Below are positions 33,239-44,328 of a stretch of DNA of 64,000 nucleotides, piece after piece. Made by a program: the position numbers and the translations under genes. Numbering within the stretch: the first letter of the stretch is position 1; each line of letters starts with the position of its first letter. The notes under the pieces are model-generated. The model searched no databases. It saw nothing but the letters and a program-made list of their open reading frames with translations, and was not told the origin of the DNA. The DNA is from Sequoia sempervirens (lineage: Eukaryota > Streptophyta > Pinopsida > Cupressales > Cupressaceae). Location: assembly GCA_007258455.2 (NCBI GenBank), contig VDFB02270651.1:695996197-696060196 (forward strand). Direction: 5' to 3'.

Positions 33239-35581
33239 TGACAATTGGCACCTATCTATACCCGAGAGAGCAGACCTTCAACCTATTTGTTTAGAGACAC
33301 ACTGTCAGAGAGAGAGTGACAGTGACTGATGCGACTGGGTTTGTATTATGTTGCCTATATGCCCATTATTCGGGAAAACAGGGGACTTCTGACCGCGCTG
33401 ATGGAGAGATGGCATTCTGAGACCTGCTCCTTCCACCTGTCGACTGGAGAGGTGACAGTGACGCTCGAGGATGTGTACTAGATTCTACGCATCCCTATCT
33501 GAGGAGAGCGGATAGTATATGATCCACGACATGGGTACTAGACTTTCACCACTTATTACCATGATTAGGGTGCAGGCTTAGGCATTGAGGATTATGATAT
33601 CCCGTGGGCGTTCATGGCCGAGAATTATACACGATATGATGCCTTCTTAGCTTCTTTGATTGCCAGCATACTATGTCCAAATTGCTGAGGGCATGGTTTT
33701 CCTATTGGCTGGGGAGATGTTCTCATCGGCATGAGGCAAGACAGGACTGTCTATGCATGGGGACCCTATGTACTAGGCATGATGTATCACCAGATGTATG
33801 AGATCACCTATGGGAGGGCGAATAGTATATCTTGCGGGACTATGCTTTTGATGATCTGGGCCTGGGAGCACATTGCAGTTTTTCGGCCACCGATCGAGAG
33901 ACCACAGTTAGCAGTAGGTATGCCATATGTATACTATTATACCAATGCCTTACAGCAGTCCCACTATGGTGAGACAAGGTGGTGGAGACACCGGATTGAC
34001 ACCATGTTGATTCAGTCCATTTGGAGACTGTACAAAGATTGCGATGAGTGGGATGGTGAGGCCGATCATCTCAATTTTTGTCGACAGTATAGGTATCTGA
34101 TCAGCGAGACTGTTTAGACTTAGCTGATCATGGAGATGTACCTGCCACAAAGGGTGCTCAGGTAGTTTGGGGAGCAATAGGATGTGCCTATGAGGGCCGT
34201 AGAGTATGCCCATTCCTCACGAGAGTCAGCATGGGGACTGCACATATTCATGCTTTTTGCGATACAGCAGATTGACAGACTAGTAGCCCAGCCGTGGGGC
34301 TGGAGAGGGGGTGTTGTAGATCCAATAACTACACCAGCATACGACCTATGGTGGTAGACACACTGTCCTACTCTATTATCAGATCCTGAGGGACCACCTC
34401 CAATAGATAGGAGATCAGTGATCCCTCACGTATGTAGAGGTGGGCGAGGAGGTAGGGCAGGGGATAGGGGGAGAGCCAGAGGTAGAGGGAGAGATGGGGA
34501 CAAGGCCATAGGCAGGGGTGGAGGGGGAGGAGGAGATGATGGTGATGATAGAGGAGGCGGTGGGAGGAGGAGAAGAGGGGATGGAGGGAGACCTATCAGA
34601 CAGGTGAGGCAGCGGGTAGCCTTAGATTCGATCCAGGAGGTGGCTGAGGAGGGTGAGGAGGGACCAAGAGCAAAGGCAGAGCAGCCTAGGGCAAGGGATC
34701 TCATCAACATGGAGATTGAGGAGAGGTCGAGGGTTGAGGTGGAGGTTGAGGAGGAGCATGCAGAGGAGGTTGCAGGGGAGGAGCATATAGAGGAGGTTTC
34801 AGGGGAGGAGGATGAGGAGGAGGATGTGGAGGCCATCAGCGAGGCAGAGTGTTTATTGCGTTGGCGGATGGTCAAGGGGTCAGATGATGTGCCGATAGGG
34901 CTAGTGATGCCAGTGGATGCCACCATAGATGAGCAGATTGCTGACCTCCAAAGGCAGTTAGACGAGAGCACAGCATAGGTTCGAGCCCTACAAGTAGAGC
35001 TAGAGCTAGCCAGGGTTGAGAGGGATCGGGCTGAGATCCAGAGATAGGAGTCAGGGCGATGGTACAAGGAGTTCCTAGAGTTATGCTTGGGACCATCCAG
35101 AGACATGGCACAAGAGCTGGCGAGAGTGAGCACTCGCCCTGGGTGCTACAGGGCATTATACAAGCAGGCAGTGCCAACAGACCGATGGGACCCCACACTG
35201 ACACGGTCTCAGTCGAGGACAGGCAGTGGCCATAGGTCAGGGAGTGGTAGCAGCAGCAGGAGTTACACCAGTGCGGGAGGGTCTTCCTTCTCAGGGAACA
35301 CTTTGATCCATAGGTCTCATCACTCGCACAGACATAGTTCGAGCCATCACAGTCACAGTACCAGTGGTTCAGGCCATCGATTAGTAGGTAGCGAGCCTGC
35401 ACAGACAGACACTTCAGTTGGGCAGACACAGGCAGCTGCGGTTTCATAGATGACAGGAACAGTGACAGAGTCTCCGGCCACTCGTGCAGAGGTTACAGTG
35501 ACCATGATGGGTCCCCTTCCCCTAGCAGAGTACGGATCCCCGAGGTCATCTCCACAGAGAGATGACGAGAGTACCTCTTGA
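33239..35581 (+). pseudogene. Antisense Plant Mobile Domain (PMD) protein, exon 2
   Basis: One frame throughout, ~780 codons with about a dozen stops and no frameshift needed. N-terminal PMD: LMRLGLYYVAYMPII, ERWHSETCSFHLSTGEVTVT, LEDVY, AWGPYVLGMMYHQM, LLMIWAWEHIAVFRPP. Then a Gly/Arg-rich tract (34430-34620), an acidic tract (34720-34850), a coiled coil (34930-35050) and a Ser/His-rich tail ending at 35581. Many stops look like CGA to TGA or CAG to TAG. PMD proteins (MAIN/MAIL family) act in plant transposon silencing and development; transposon-borne PMD copies are known. Orientation is opposite to E3 pol, as in the extra antisense ORFs known from Tat-lineage elements. Confidence 0.8.
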
Positions 35582-35739
35582 GGTATTTGCATTGTATTGT
35601 TATTTTGTATTGACACTGATTGATTATCGAGCCTGTGAGCTCCATTTTTGGGATATCTCATTGACTCTATCCTGTGACATTCAATTTTTTGAGGTTATAT
35701 ATATGCGATGCAATTTTGATGTGATCTATTTGTTAGTTT

Positions 35740-35820
35740 TTTTTTATGCTATATGATGCCATGTTATGATGATTTTGTATGCCATGTGATGATGATCTTG
35801 TATGCCATGTGATCTATATT
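35740..35820. repeat. Short tandem repeat after the antisense gene
   Basis: ATGATGATTTTGTATGCCATGTG-like unit repeated about three times, then decaying into TATGAT-rich sequence to ~36110. Confidence 0.6.
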
Positions 35821-36411
35821 TATGCAATGCTTACCTGATGTGGTTTATGATTCCTATGGTGATGTTACATGTATGTCATGGATGCATTTATGATGTTATT
35901 ATATGTATGATTCCCTATGATGAAAATGACATGTTTTTATTTAATGTTCATGGATGCAAGGATGATTGAAAAATGTGGATTTGTTTGACATGCAAATTAT
36001 GAGATGATGCTTTATGATATGCTATGTTAATCCAATTCTTAATGCCTGTAGTCATTCGTATTTTGATCTATGTAAATGTCTAATGTAATGCACTATCTAT
36101 ATGATTATGTATGCAAATGTATTTCTTATGCCACATGCTATTATCAAGAGATGGAAGAAGGACGAGACGACGCAGAAGAAGAAGATGGATGTTAGTAAGA
36201 TGAGAAATCCTTCAACTTATTGCAATAGGACTAATTGTTGCTCTTTAATCATCATTGGACGAAGTATTGTGATGGCCAACAAACACCATGATATGACATA
36301 GATCAAGGTGTGCAAGGCTGTACCATCACACAAGACAAGTAGTCATAGATGTTATTGCCCCAGTCTTTTGTCATAGTTAATCACAAGCAGAAAAAGACAA
36401 AAAGGACAAGT

Positions 36412-36750
36412 CATGAAACGTCATTGCTCCTCTAAATTATGTTGTTAGGACATCCTTGAGGAACTGGCAACATGGTTTCCTGAAAGAACAAAAGATAAAG
36501 ACATTATCATGATACGTCATTGTTTTTCTAAATCCTTTTGTCGGGATCTCGCTGAGAAACTAGTAACATGATTGTCAAAAAGACAAAAAAAATGTCATGA
36601 TACATCACTGCTTCTCTAAATCCCGATGTCAGGATCTTGCTGAAAAACTAGTAACATGATTGTCGAAAGACAGGACAAAATTCATGATACGTCACTACTT
36701 TTCTAAATCCTGGTGTCAGGATCTCGCTGAAAAGCTAGTAACATGATAAA
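36412..36750. repeat. Tandem repeat, ~87 bp x 4
   Basis: Each unit begins CATGATACGTCA (or a variant) at ~36412, 36510, 36597 and 36682. Each contains CTAAATCC, GTCAGGATCTCGCTGA and CTAGTAACATGAT. Part of the variable 3' region typical of Tat-lineage elements. Confidence 0.85.
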
Positions 36751-36829
36751 AAGCCAAAAACAAATGCAAGGTATTTGCCAAGTGTGTCTGGATGTCAAGT
36801 TTTAATGATGTCGAGATGATGAATTCTGA

Positions 36830-37080
36830 AGTTTTCCATATTTAGGAAGGACACATCTTGAATAATGTCGATGTCTAGGAAGAACACATCCTAAAACACC
36901 AATGTCAAAGTTTTGTTCTTCAGAAGGACACATCTGATAGAACGTTGATGTCGAGAGGAATGATCCTTAAGTGTCAAAAAGGATCCCTCAAAAATGTCAA
37001 ATGGCAGGGACAATGCCTAGGAAGTACACATCCTAAGGCATAAATGACTGAGGTTATTCTTCAGAAGGATACATCTAAAA
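36830..37080. repeat. Degenerate repeat with GAAGGACACATC word
   Basis: AGGAAGGACACATC, AGGAAGAACACATCC, AGAAGGACACATC and AGGAAGTACACATCC recur with GATGTC between them, at 40-70 base intervals. Confidence 0.6.
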
Positions 37081-37100
37081 GGTAACCAAAAATTGATAGT

Positions 37101-37196
37101 TTGACTGGTTGCGATAATTTGACTTGTGTTGACTGAGTTCAACTTGTTTTGACTGAGTTTGACTTTTTTTGACTGAGTTTGACTTGTGTTGACCAT
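37101..37196. repeat. 10-bp-phased TTGAC ladder
   Basis: GAC preceded by TT or similar at 37121, 37131, 37151, 37161, 37171, 37181 and 37191, with AAC at 37141; a further TTGAC lies at 37101. The spacing is exactly 10 bases. TTGAC(C/T) is the W-box core bound by WRKY factors. It is equally a 20-bp minisatellite (GACTGAGTTTGACTTGTGTT). Confidence 0.8.
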
Positions 37197-37329
37197 ATGA
37201 TGATAATATACCATGGTGATACGATTGTCATGTTGAATGAATGATTGTCATACTTTGTTTTAGGAGTTTTCCAGTTTGGAGAAATGATCCGTCCTGACTA
37301 ATAGAGTTTTGACGTGTGTGCCAATGTAA

Positions 37330-37580
37330 TGCCATGAACCCTAATGGACTGACCTAGTGCGGCCTCAGGGGCTCATCGACAGATGGCCTTGCCTACGTCA
37401 TGCACTTAGAGACCTCGTAGTTTGACATGACCAATGAAATTGTTTTGATGACAAGAGATTGAGTCATGATTTATTATAACATACCTATAAGGACTGACCT
37501 AATGTCTCAGGGACTCAAAATGAGCCTTGCCTACGTAGCAAATGCATAGAGACAATGTAGTTCAACTTAAGACAAAGATT
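37330..37580. repeat. Direct repeat, two copies ~155 bp apart
   Basis: GGACTGACCTA...CTCAGGG...GCCTTGCCTACGT...AGAGAC...GTAGTT occurs at ~37349-37423 and, diverged, at ~37490-37567. Confidence 0.7.
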
Positions 37581-37654
37581 GACGAGACTTCAACTATCAT
37601 GACCGTGTTGACCGAGATGACACTATTTTTGGAATTTTGAATGCTATTTGATTT

Positions 37655-37790
37655 TTTTTATGTTTTCTTCAGGACGTTTTATGATTTTTAGGTTTTTCTT
37701 TAGGACATTTTATGATGTTTTTGTCTTTTTTCAGGACTGTTTATAATGTTTTTTGGATTTATTTTTTTAAGGACATTTTTGATTGCGGGG
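37655..37790. repeat. T-rich tandem repeat, ~45-50 bp
   Basis: Units like TTTCTTCAGGACGTTTTATGAT recur about four times (TCAGGAC, TTAGGAC, TCAGGAC, TAAGGAC). Confidence 0.7.
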
Positions 37791-38064
37791 ATCATGTTCG
37801 ATACCCACTATAGTCTCATGGTAAAAGTTGTCCCTAGTCAAGTTGTGGAAAAGCCAGGTGAAATGGGACAGGAAAGAATATGATCCACAGGAATGGTGGC
37901 CAATATACAAGACTCGATGTCAACCCCTTTGTCAGCCATGGGTGGAAATGTCACGATGGTGGGGTGAAGTGTATGACTTGTGTTGGAAGGTGGATCGTGT
38001 ATTGGGGACAAAGGCAGATAGAATGACAGTAGATGGCAAAGCAATGACCGAATACTCATGGCGC

Positions 38065-38215
38065 CTATTTGCCAGGTTTTCACCATGGTACTTATCCAAA
38101 GCGCCTATTTACCAGGTTTTCACTATTGGACGAATCATTTCTCTTTATTTTTGTTGTTTATTATTTTTTTGATGTCACCAAGACGCCTGTTTGCCAGGTT
38201 TTCATCAAGGTGGTG
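38065..38215. repeat. Repeats of CCAGGTTTTCAC
   Basis: (G/A)CCAGGTTTTCA(C/T) at ~38072, 38115 and 38191, each preceded by GCGCCTATTT or GCCTGTTT. A single further copy sits in the E3 leader at ~49067. Confidence 0.65.
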
Positions 38216-38221
38216 ATTTTT

Positions 38222-39615
38222 TTATATTTTACAATGGTTGTTGGCCAGGCTTTTCTGATTGTATGCATAGAATTTGCACAAATGCAAACTATTGATTGGT
38301 TCAGTCAACTGTTCACCGTTAGGAGTTGTCAACTGATATGCACCTGAACCAAATGACGATGTGATGACATAAGGACCTAGCCAATTAGGCTCAAATTTTC
38401 CTTGTTTTTCTCTATCTGCTTGATTTTTGGGATTTTGCATGAGCACTAGGTCGCCAATGTCAAATTTTCTGGTCATCACCCTTTTGTTATAGTTTCTACA
38501 AAGTTGATTTTGATAAGCTTGTAGGTGATTTAGTGCATTATGTCTGCACTCATCCAACATTTCTAACTCATGTATTCTTGACTGTCTGTAATCTTCTTCA
38601 CTGACAAGTCCTTTCATGGAGACTCGCAGAGATGGTATCTCGACCTCTATGGGCAAGATGGCTTCAGCTCCAAAGACAAGGGTGAATGGGGTGGCACCAG
38701 TGGGGGTGCGGATGCTTGTACAGTATGCCCACAAAGCTGGATTAAGTTGTATATGCCAGTCACGGCCAATGTCATTGACTATCTTTTTAAAAAGCTTGAT
38801 AATAGTTTTATTAAACGCCTCAGCTTGACTGTTTCCCTGTGGGTAGTAAGGTGTGGAGAAGTGATGAGTGATGTGAAAGCAATGGAAAAGTTCATAGACA
38901 TATTTATTTTTAAATGGATGACCATTATTTGTAATGATGGATTGCAGAATGCAATACTGACAAATGATGTAATTGAGAATGAATTTGGAGATCTGTTTGC
39001 CGGTAATATATGTGAGCAGGATGGCCTCTATCCACTTAGTAAAGTACTCTGTGGCGGTGATAATGAACTTGTGGCCATTGGAGGATGTAGGATGAATCTT
39101 TCCCACAAGGTCGAGTCCCCATTGTGCGAAAGACCAAGGAGAGGTGACCAATCTTAATTCCTGCACTGGTGCATGAATTAAATCACTATGTATTTGACAT
39201 TGGTGACACTTTCTAGAAAATTCTAATGCATCTTTTTCTAAAGTTGGCCAATAATACCCAAGTCTCATGATCTTCTTAGCTAAGGTCAGGACACTTGAAT
39301 GGGACCCACATATACCCTGATGTACCTCCTCTAAGGTCATTTTTGCTTCAAAAGTGTCAAGACAACAGAGAAGGGTATTGTCAAAGCTACGATGGTAAAG
39401 GGTGTCGCTGATGATGGTATAACGTGTAGCTCTATGAATGAAGGAATTTCGTTGATTACTTGACAGGTCAGGTGGAAGGGTTTGTGCTTGGAGATAGTCA
39501 TAAATTTCCTTATACCAGGGAGAACTGGAACCAACAAGCTCATAGACCATTTCCATTTCAGGTATATCATATGATGGGACCAATAATTGCTCAACTAGAA
39601 ACTCAAACTGTGGGA
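38222..39615 (-). pseudogene. E3 integrase
   Basis: Contained in a 509-codon open frame (38222-39751) whose first ~45 residues belong to the preceding RNase H. Zinc-binding domain: His144, His151, Cys182, Cys185. Core: Asp214 in WGLDLVGKI, Glu311 in QGNSQAEAFNKT. The second Asp is Asn275 (SIITNNGHPF instead of TDNG), so the DDE triad is broken. The C-terminal GDLVLMQNPKNQADREKQGK and WLGPYVI region is complete, with no chromodomain, as in Tat and Athila elements. It is the longest uninterrupted frame in the window. Confidence 0.93.
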
Positions 39616-40060
39616 CATTTGAAGGGATGTCCAACAAAGAACTGATTGTTGCCATAGCGTCAGCAGCCTTACTTCGTGCTTTGGGAAGCAATTCAAAAGA
39701 TATCATGGGAAAATATGTCAGAAGGCTAGTGACCATCCTTTTATAAGGCATTAGTTTTTCATCTTTTGTCTCATAGTCGTCATTGAATTGGTTTATTACC
39801 AGCTGAGAATCCCCAAAGACCTGTAGGTTTCATATTTTCCACTTTATAGCCATTCTGAGTCCTATAAGAAATGCCTCATATTCTGCCATATTATTCGTGC
39901 ATGGAAATGCTATTCGAAATGACTTTAGTATAGAATCCCCTTGTGGTGTGATGAATAAAATTCGAGCCACTGAACCATGATTTGTATGGGACCCATCAAA
40001 GTACAATTTCCAAGGACGCTTAGGTTCTATGTGAAATATGGCTTCGTTTGGAAAATCTAT
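39616..40060 (-). pseudogene. E3 archaeal-type RNase H
   Basis: D-E-D-D residues all present: KLYFDGSHTNHGSVARILF (~40010), TNNMAEYEAFLIGL (~39890), LQVFGDSQLVINQF (~39815) and AADAMATISS (~39665). One stop near 39836. This second RNase H beside a degenerate first one is diagnostic for the Tat lineage. Confidence 0.88.
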
Positions 40061-41210
40061 AACAAGTGGATGATTATCAAGTATTGGTGCCTTTGCCAGC
40101 TAGTCTGCTATCACTTGTCCCTTAATGGCCTTCCTTTCAACATACTAGATGTCATATCCACTAAGCACCATGACCCATTTTGCTAAGCGCCCAGTTAATG
40201 CTATATAATTGAGCTCATATCCCACCAATGTTCTACTGATGTAATATATAGCTCTTTCCTTTTCTTCAGGATCATTTTGGGCCAGCAATGCCCCCAGTGC
40301 TGAAGCAGTGATAGAGATGTATAGGATCAATGGTTTTCCTTGTATAGGAGCCATGAGAACCGGAGGTGACAATAGATATTGTTTGATTTGATCAAATGCC
40401 CCCTGACATTTATCAGTCCACACAAAAGGGATGCCCTTGCGTAGAAGATACTGAAATGGTTGACACTTATCTACCAGTTGAGCAATAAATCGTCTGATAG
40501 ACTGAAGTCTACCCTGCAGTGTTCTTAGATTGCTTATGTCCTTAGGTGGAGGCATATCCAGTATAGTTCTAACCTTGGCGGGATCAACTTCAATGCCTCT
40601 GCATGAAACTATGTACGCTAACAACTTGCCTGAGGTTACCCCAAAGACACACTTTTTGGGATTCAATCGAACCTTGTACTTTTCTAACCGCTTGAAAATT
40701 TTGTCTAGCACTGATAGATGGTCCTTTCGTGTCAATGATTTCGCCAAAAGATCATCCACATAGTCTTCCATTATTGTGTGCATCATATCATGAAATATTG
40801 TTGTCATTGCTCGTTGGTATGTGGCGCCTGCGTTCTTAAGACCAAATGGCATTACGGTCCAACAATATGTTCCCCAAGGACATGTAAAGGCAGTCTTGTG
40901 TTCATCCTCAGGGGCAATACGTATTTGATTGTATCCAAATAAACCATCCATGAGGGATAGCATCTCGTATCTAGCTGTTAGATCCACAATGATGTCAATG
41001 TTAGGTAGTGGGAAATCATCCTTAGGGAAATCCTTATTTAGGTCCCGAAAGTCTGTGCATACTCAAATTTTTCCACTAGGTTTGGTAACAGGAACCAAAT
41101 TGGATATCCACTCTGCATAATTAATTGATCTGACATATCCTGCGTCTAATAAATTTTTGAGTTTAGCTTTGACCAGTAGAGCTACTTGCGGATGCATCTT
41201 TCTTAACTTT
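40061..41210 (-). pseudogene. E3 reverse transcriptase and degenerate RNase H
   Basis: Begins LRKMHPQVALLVKAKLKNLL and YAEWISNLVPVTKPSGKI; after a stop, VCTDFRDLNKDFPKDDFPLP. Then a 280-codon open frame with GLFGYNQIRIAPEDEHKTAF, TVMPFGLKNAGATYQRAM and intact EDYVDDLLAKS (YVDD at ~40751-40762). The connection region ILDMPPPKDISNLRTLQGRL follows. The first RNase H (LILYISITASALGALLAQND) lacks the catalytic Asp of the usual DAS, as expected when the second RNase H has taken over. Confidence 0.92.
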
Positions 41211-42860
41211 CACTTATCTAGTTTGGAATCCGGTAGTAATGGCAAGTGATGTAAGACTAATTCAGGATCTAAGCCAGGCATGTCTGCATAAGACCATGCA
41301 AAGTTGATTTTACGTTCTGAGAAAAACTGTTGAAACTCAGGCTTTTCATTTTTTGTTAGTGATGCCGCAAAGAGCACCATTTTAGGATCTTCTGTAGTTG
41401 CTATATTGACTTCTGTGGTGTCTTCAATAAGCATTGCAGATTTTTCTCTGACAATGGGGAGAAAATCCAATCCTCTATCCTTAGGCACCTCAAAGAGGTT
41501 TTTTCCTTCGGATGCGTCCTTTAATTTTACTATTTTACCATCAGAAGGTGCCTTTCAGTTTTCACCTAAAGACGTGTCATTTTTTGCTTTATTTTTCTTT
41601 TTATTTTTGTGACTAGAGGATGGCGCAGTCTCCCCAAAGTATGCAGCACAATCCAAATCAATGGAAAATCCAGCCTTATGGTCCCCACTTGGAATGCCTT
41701 CTCACAACCCTAGAAATTCTGCTATGGCCTCATCATTCTGAAAAGTACCCATTATTGGTGGGCCTTGTTGGTTCCAGTCAATTAGGCCAGGATAGACAAG
41801 GGATATTCCATCATCAGCAGGTGCGAATTCAGGGGATGACGCGGACAACATACAAATGGATTTAGTAATATTAAAGATGAAATTATCATCATCTGGGTCT
41901 ATGTCAGATTCTATCCAATATTCCCCCTCACTTGCTTCATTTTTGCCATCAAAGTAGGGGACAAATGGTGTAGAATCATGGTCATGATCAGTATTGACCA
42001 ATGGTGATTTAGGTGAATCCGTTTGACGGTCGGTCGATGGGGATGATTGGGAAGGCATGTTAAGTGTAGGATGGATGGGAACCCTGGGTGTAATAATATG
42101 AGTTATTGGGTTGATTTTAAACATTTTTGAGAATCGCTCAGCAAATGAAGGCTCGCCAGGTTCAACGAATAATTCATCAAGACCACAGTCACTTAGAGAT
42201 TGTTCAGAGCCAAATTCCCATTCGTGAGAGTCAGTTTCAGAGGAGGAATCCTCAGTTGTCTCAACATAGTCTGAAGCATAGACTAACTCAGAAAGATGTA
42301 CATTAGTACTAGGATCGCCGGATTCACGTGAACCTAACCCTAACCCAAGATACTTTGGTCTTAGTGAGACTATTAATGGCTCACGTATTCCATTTTTATA
42401 CTTGTCGAGAAAGCTCTTTCCATCATAACCTTTTGCTTTGAGTATTGAGTATCCTTTGCCATATATTGCTAGTGGCAAGGGAGTCAAGTCCTGTGGCTCC
42501 TTATAAATCTAGGATTCTATGTCATCTATGTCCTCTTGACTCAATTCTCCCCATTTTGTGAAGATTGTATTTGGAGGGACTCTGAAAGTCTCTTTTTCTT
42601 GTACTCTAAAGCAAGGTTTTCCATAAATTTGAGGAGACTTGGGCATCTTAGTTATGCAATATGCTGGATTTAGCTTGTATTCTTTGCAGCCTTGGTCCTG
42701 GATCTGAAACTTTGGGTCAACGCTTGGGGTGGTAAATGATGTAGTGGATGTTACAAGTGTGGTTGTGATGAGTGGAGAAGTGGAAGTGGATGGAATGGAT
42801 GATGAATCTGAATTATTGATAAGTGTCGAGGGGTCAATGTATTTTGAAGATGAGGACATG
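41211..42860 (-). pseudogene. E3 protease-RT linker with G-patch motif
   Basis: An acidic, Ser/Pro-rich connector of ~520 codons with few stops. At ~42460-42330 it reads LAIYGKGYSILKAKGYDGKS and, after FLDKYKNG, IREPLIV...YLGLGLG. This has the G-patch layout of Gly-aromatic, helix, GYxGK, G-I-xEP and a GLG end. E2 has the equivalent motif in the same position. The remainder has acidic clusters (~42250, ~41900) and a Lys-rich HKNKKKNKAKND before RT. Confidence 0.7.
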
Positions 42861-43294
42861 GAAGCTTCTCAATTGATAGGGACTTGACGGTCGAAAATAC
42901 CCCGTAGGTTGGTATAGTAAGAGAATGGATCCGGCTCTCCGTATATTGTGATTTTTGTGCCTTCAAAGGGAAATTTCAAGCATTGGTGATATGTGGAAGG
43001 GACAACTTTGAGAGCATGGATCCAAGGTCGACCAAGTAAAATGTTATATGGGAGATCTAGATCCAAGACATGACAGGTTGTATCAACAATAAGAGGTCCA
43101 ATTCTCAATGGAAGGGAAATTACGCCCGAAGAAGAGCGTTCTTCATCATCATATGCTTTAATCACAATATTTCGTGTAGCATCTATGCATGCATTAGAAA
43201 ACCCTAAAGCCTTGACCAATTTTAGGGAACATATGTTCAGTCCTGCTCCACCATCTACTAAAACTCGTCTGACTCTGTGTTTATGGATCATAAC
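42861..43294 (-). pseudogene. E3 retropepsin-like protease
   Basis: Contains RRVLVDGGAGLNICSLKLVK (active site DGG for the usual DTG/DSG) and YNILLGRPWIHALKVVPSTY. It cleaves Gag-Pol in working elements. The upstream part of its frame lies at 44678-44907; the two are separated by a nested TRIM-like insertion whose target duplication allows the frame to rejoin in phase. Confidence 0.85.
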
Positions 43295-43599
43295 TGTTAG
43301 AATCCAAGACCACCTGCATGCAATCACCTATTACATGCAAAAGACATGAAGAACCAAAAACGATGTTCTATAAACCTCTCTATAAAAATGCATTAAGAGT
43401 ATCGATTATTACAAAGTGATCAATCCTTATGAAGGAGATCAAGAAACCCTAAAAGGAACCCTAGTGTGCACACTTAATAATTAATAATTAATTAATTAAT
43501 GTGCCTAGGTTTAGCTTAAGTAATAAAGAGGAATAAGTGACTTAATTAATTAATCAATATGATGTAATTAATTAAGCATAATAACTTATTACTCTAACA
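43295..43599 (-). repeat. 3' LTR of the TRIM-like element
   Basis: 305 bases, minus strand TGTTAGAGTAATAAG to GGTCTTGGATTCTAACA. Adjacent to the polypurine tract, so taken as the normal orientation. Confidence 0.85.
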
Positions 43600-43616
43600 C
43601 CCCCCCTTAAGATGAA
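43600..43616 (-). promoter_or_regulatory. Polypurine tract of the TRIM-like element
   Basis: Minus strand TTCATCTTAAGGGGGGG directly before TGTTAGAG. Confidence 0.75.
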
Positions 43617-44316
43617 CTTAGGAAGAAGCTAAAACACTAGAATAAGATGCATGAAAGCAAAGATGGGTCCTGACAACTAGGCCTGATCAGGTACCCATTT
43701 ACAAATGCAATATGAGGTAGAGAAGGAAAAACCCAGTGGGACAAAACCCCCCTACAATGTGATAACATGCTGCAAAGAAGCACTGGAAGAACTCTGTAGA
43801 GTAACACTGGAACCGCAATCTGACAAGCAAGGAAAGATATCTCTATCTACAACTAAAACCAAAACTAGAATCAAAATAATGTGACAGCAGACCCGATGCC
43901 ACGGAACACTCAAAAACTCCAAACGGGAACAACCCTGGAATCTATGAAGCAGTAAGCAATTATTGAATGATGTATTACTGAAAACGAAGTGCAAAGATGC
44001 AAGATGCACTCTCCCAACTATCAAAATATCCAAGTAATCGCCAAACAACCCATCGGGCCAAATCTGGACTAACTGATAAACCTGGGACAGATACAAAAAA
44101 ATTGAATAGACAGCAACATAGAGCTCCTCAATACCTTTCTAATGCCGCAAACGAGGCGAAAATCGGACATCGTGGCAAAAATTTATGAGCTCATAGTGTC
44201 CCAAAAAAATGGCTACCCCCAAATCTTGTAGAAAAGATGCCTGTGGAAACCCTTGCACTTGAAACTCACAAAGAGGCCATATCTTCAGATCACGAACAAG
44301 CAGTTGCAGGTCTGGA

Positions 44317-44328
44317 GCTCTGATACCA
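44317..44328 (-). promoter_or_regulatory. Primer-binding site of the TRIM-like element
   Basis: The minus strand is exactly TGGTATCAGAGC, the plant initiator-tRNA-Met complement, immediately after the LTR. Confidence 0.92.

Noticed and set aside
34426..35133. 235-residue minus-strand frame, Ser/Pro/Leu-rich
   Set aside because: Complement of the Gly/Arg/Glu-rich region of the PMD gene, where GA-rich codons avoid stops on the other strand.
34872..35447. 191-residue minus-strand frame
   Set aside because: Antisense shadow of the PMD C-terminal region; no domain.
38747..39157. 136-residue plus-strand frame
   Set aside because: Antisense to the integrase frame, which has clear motifs.
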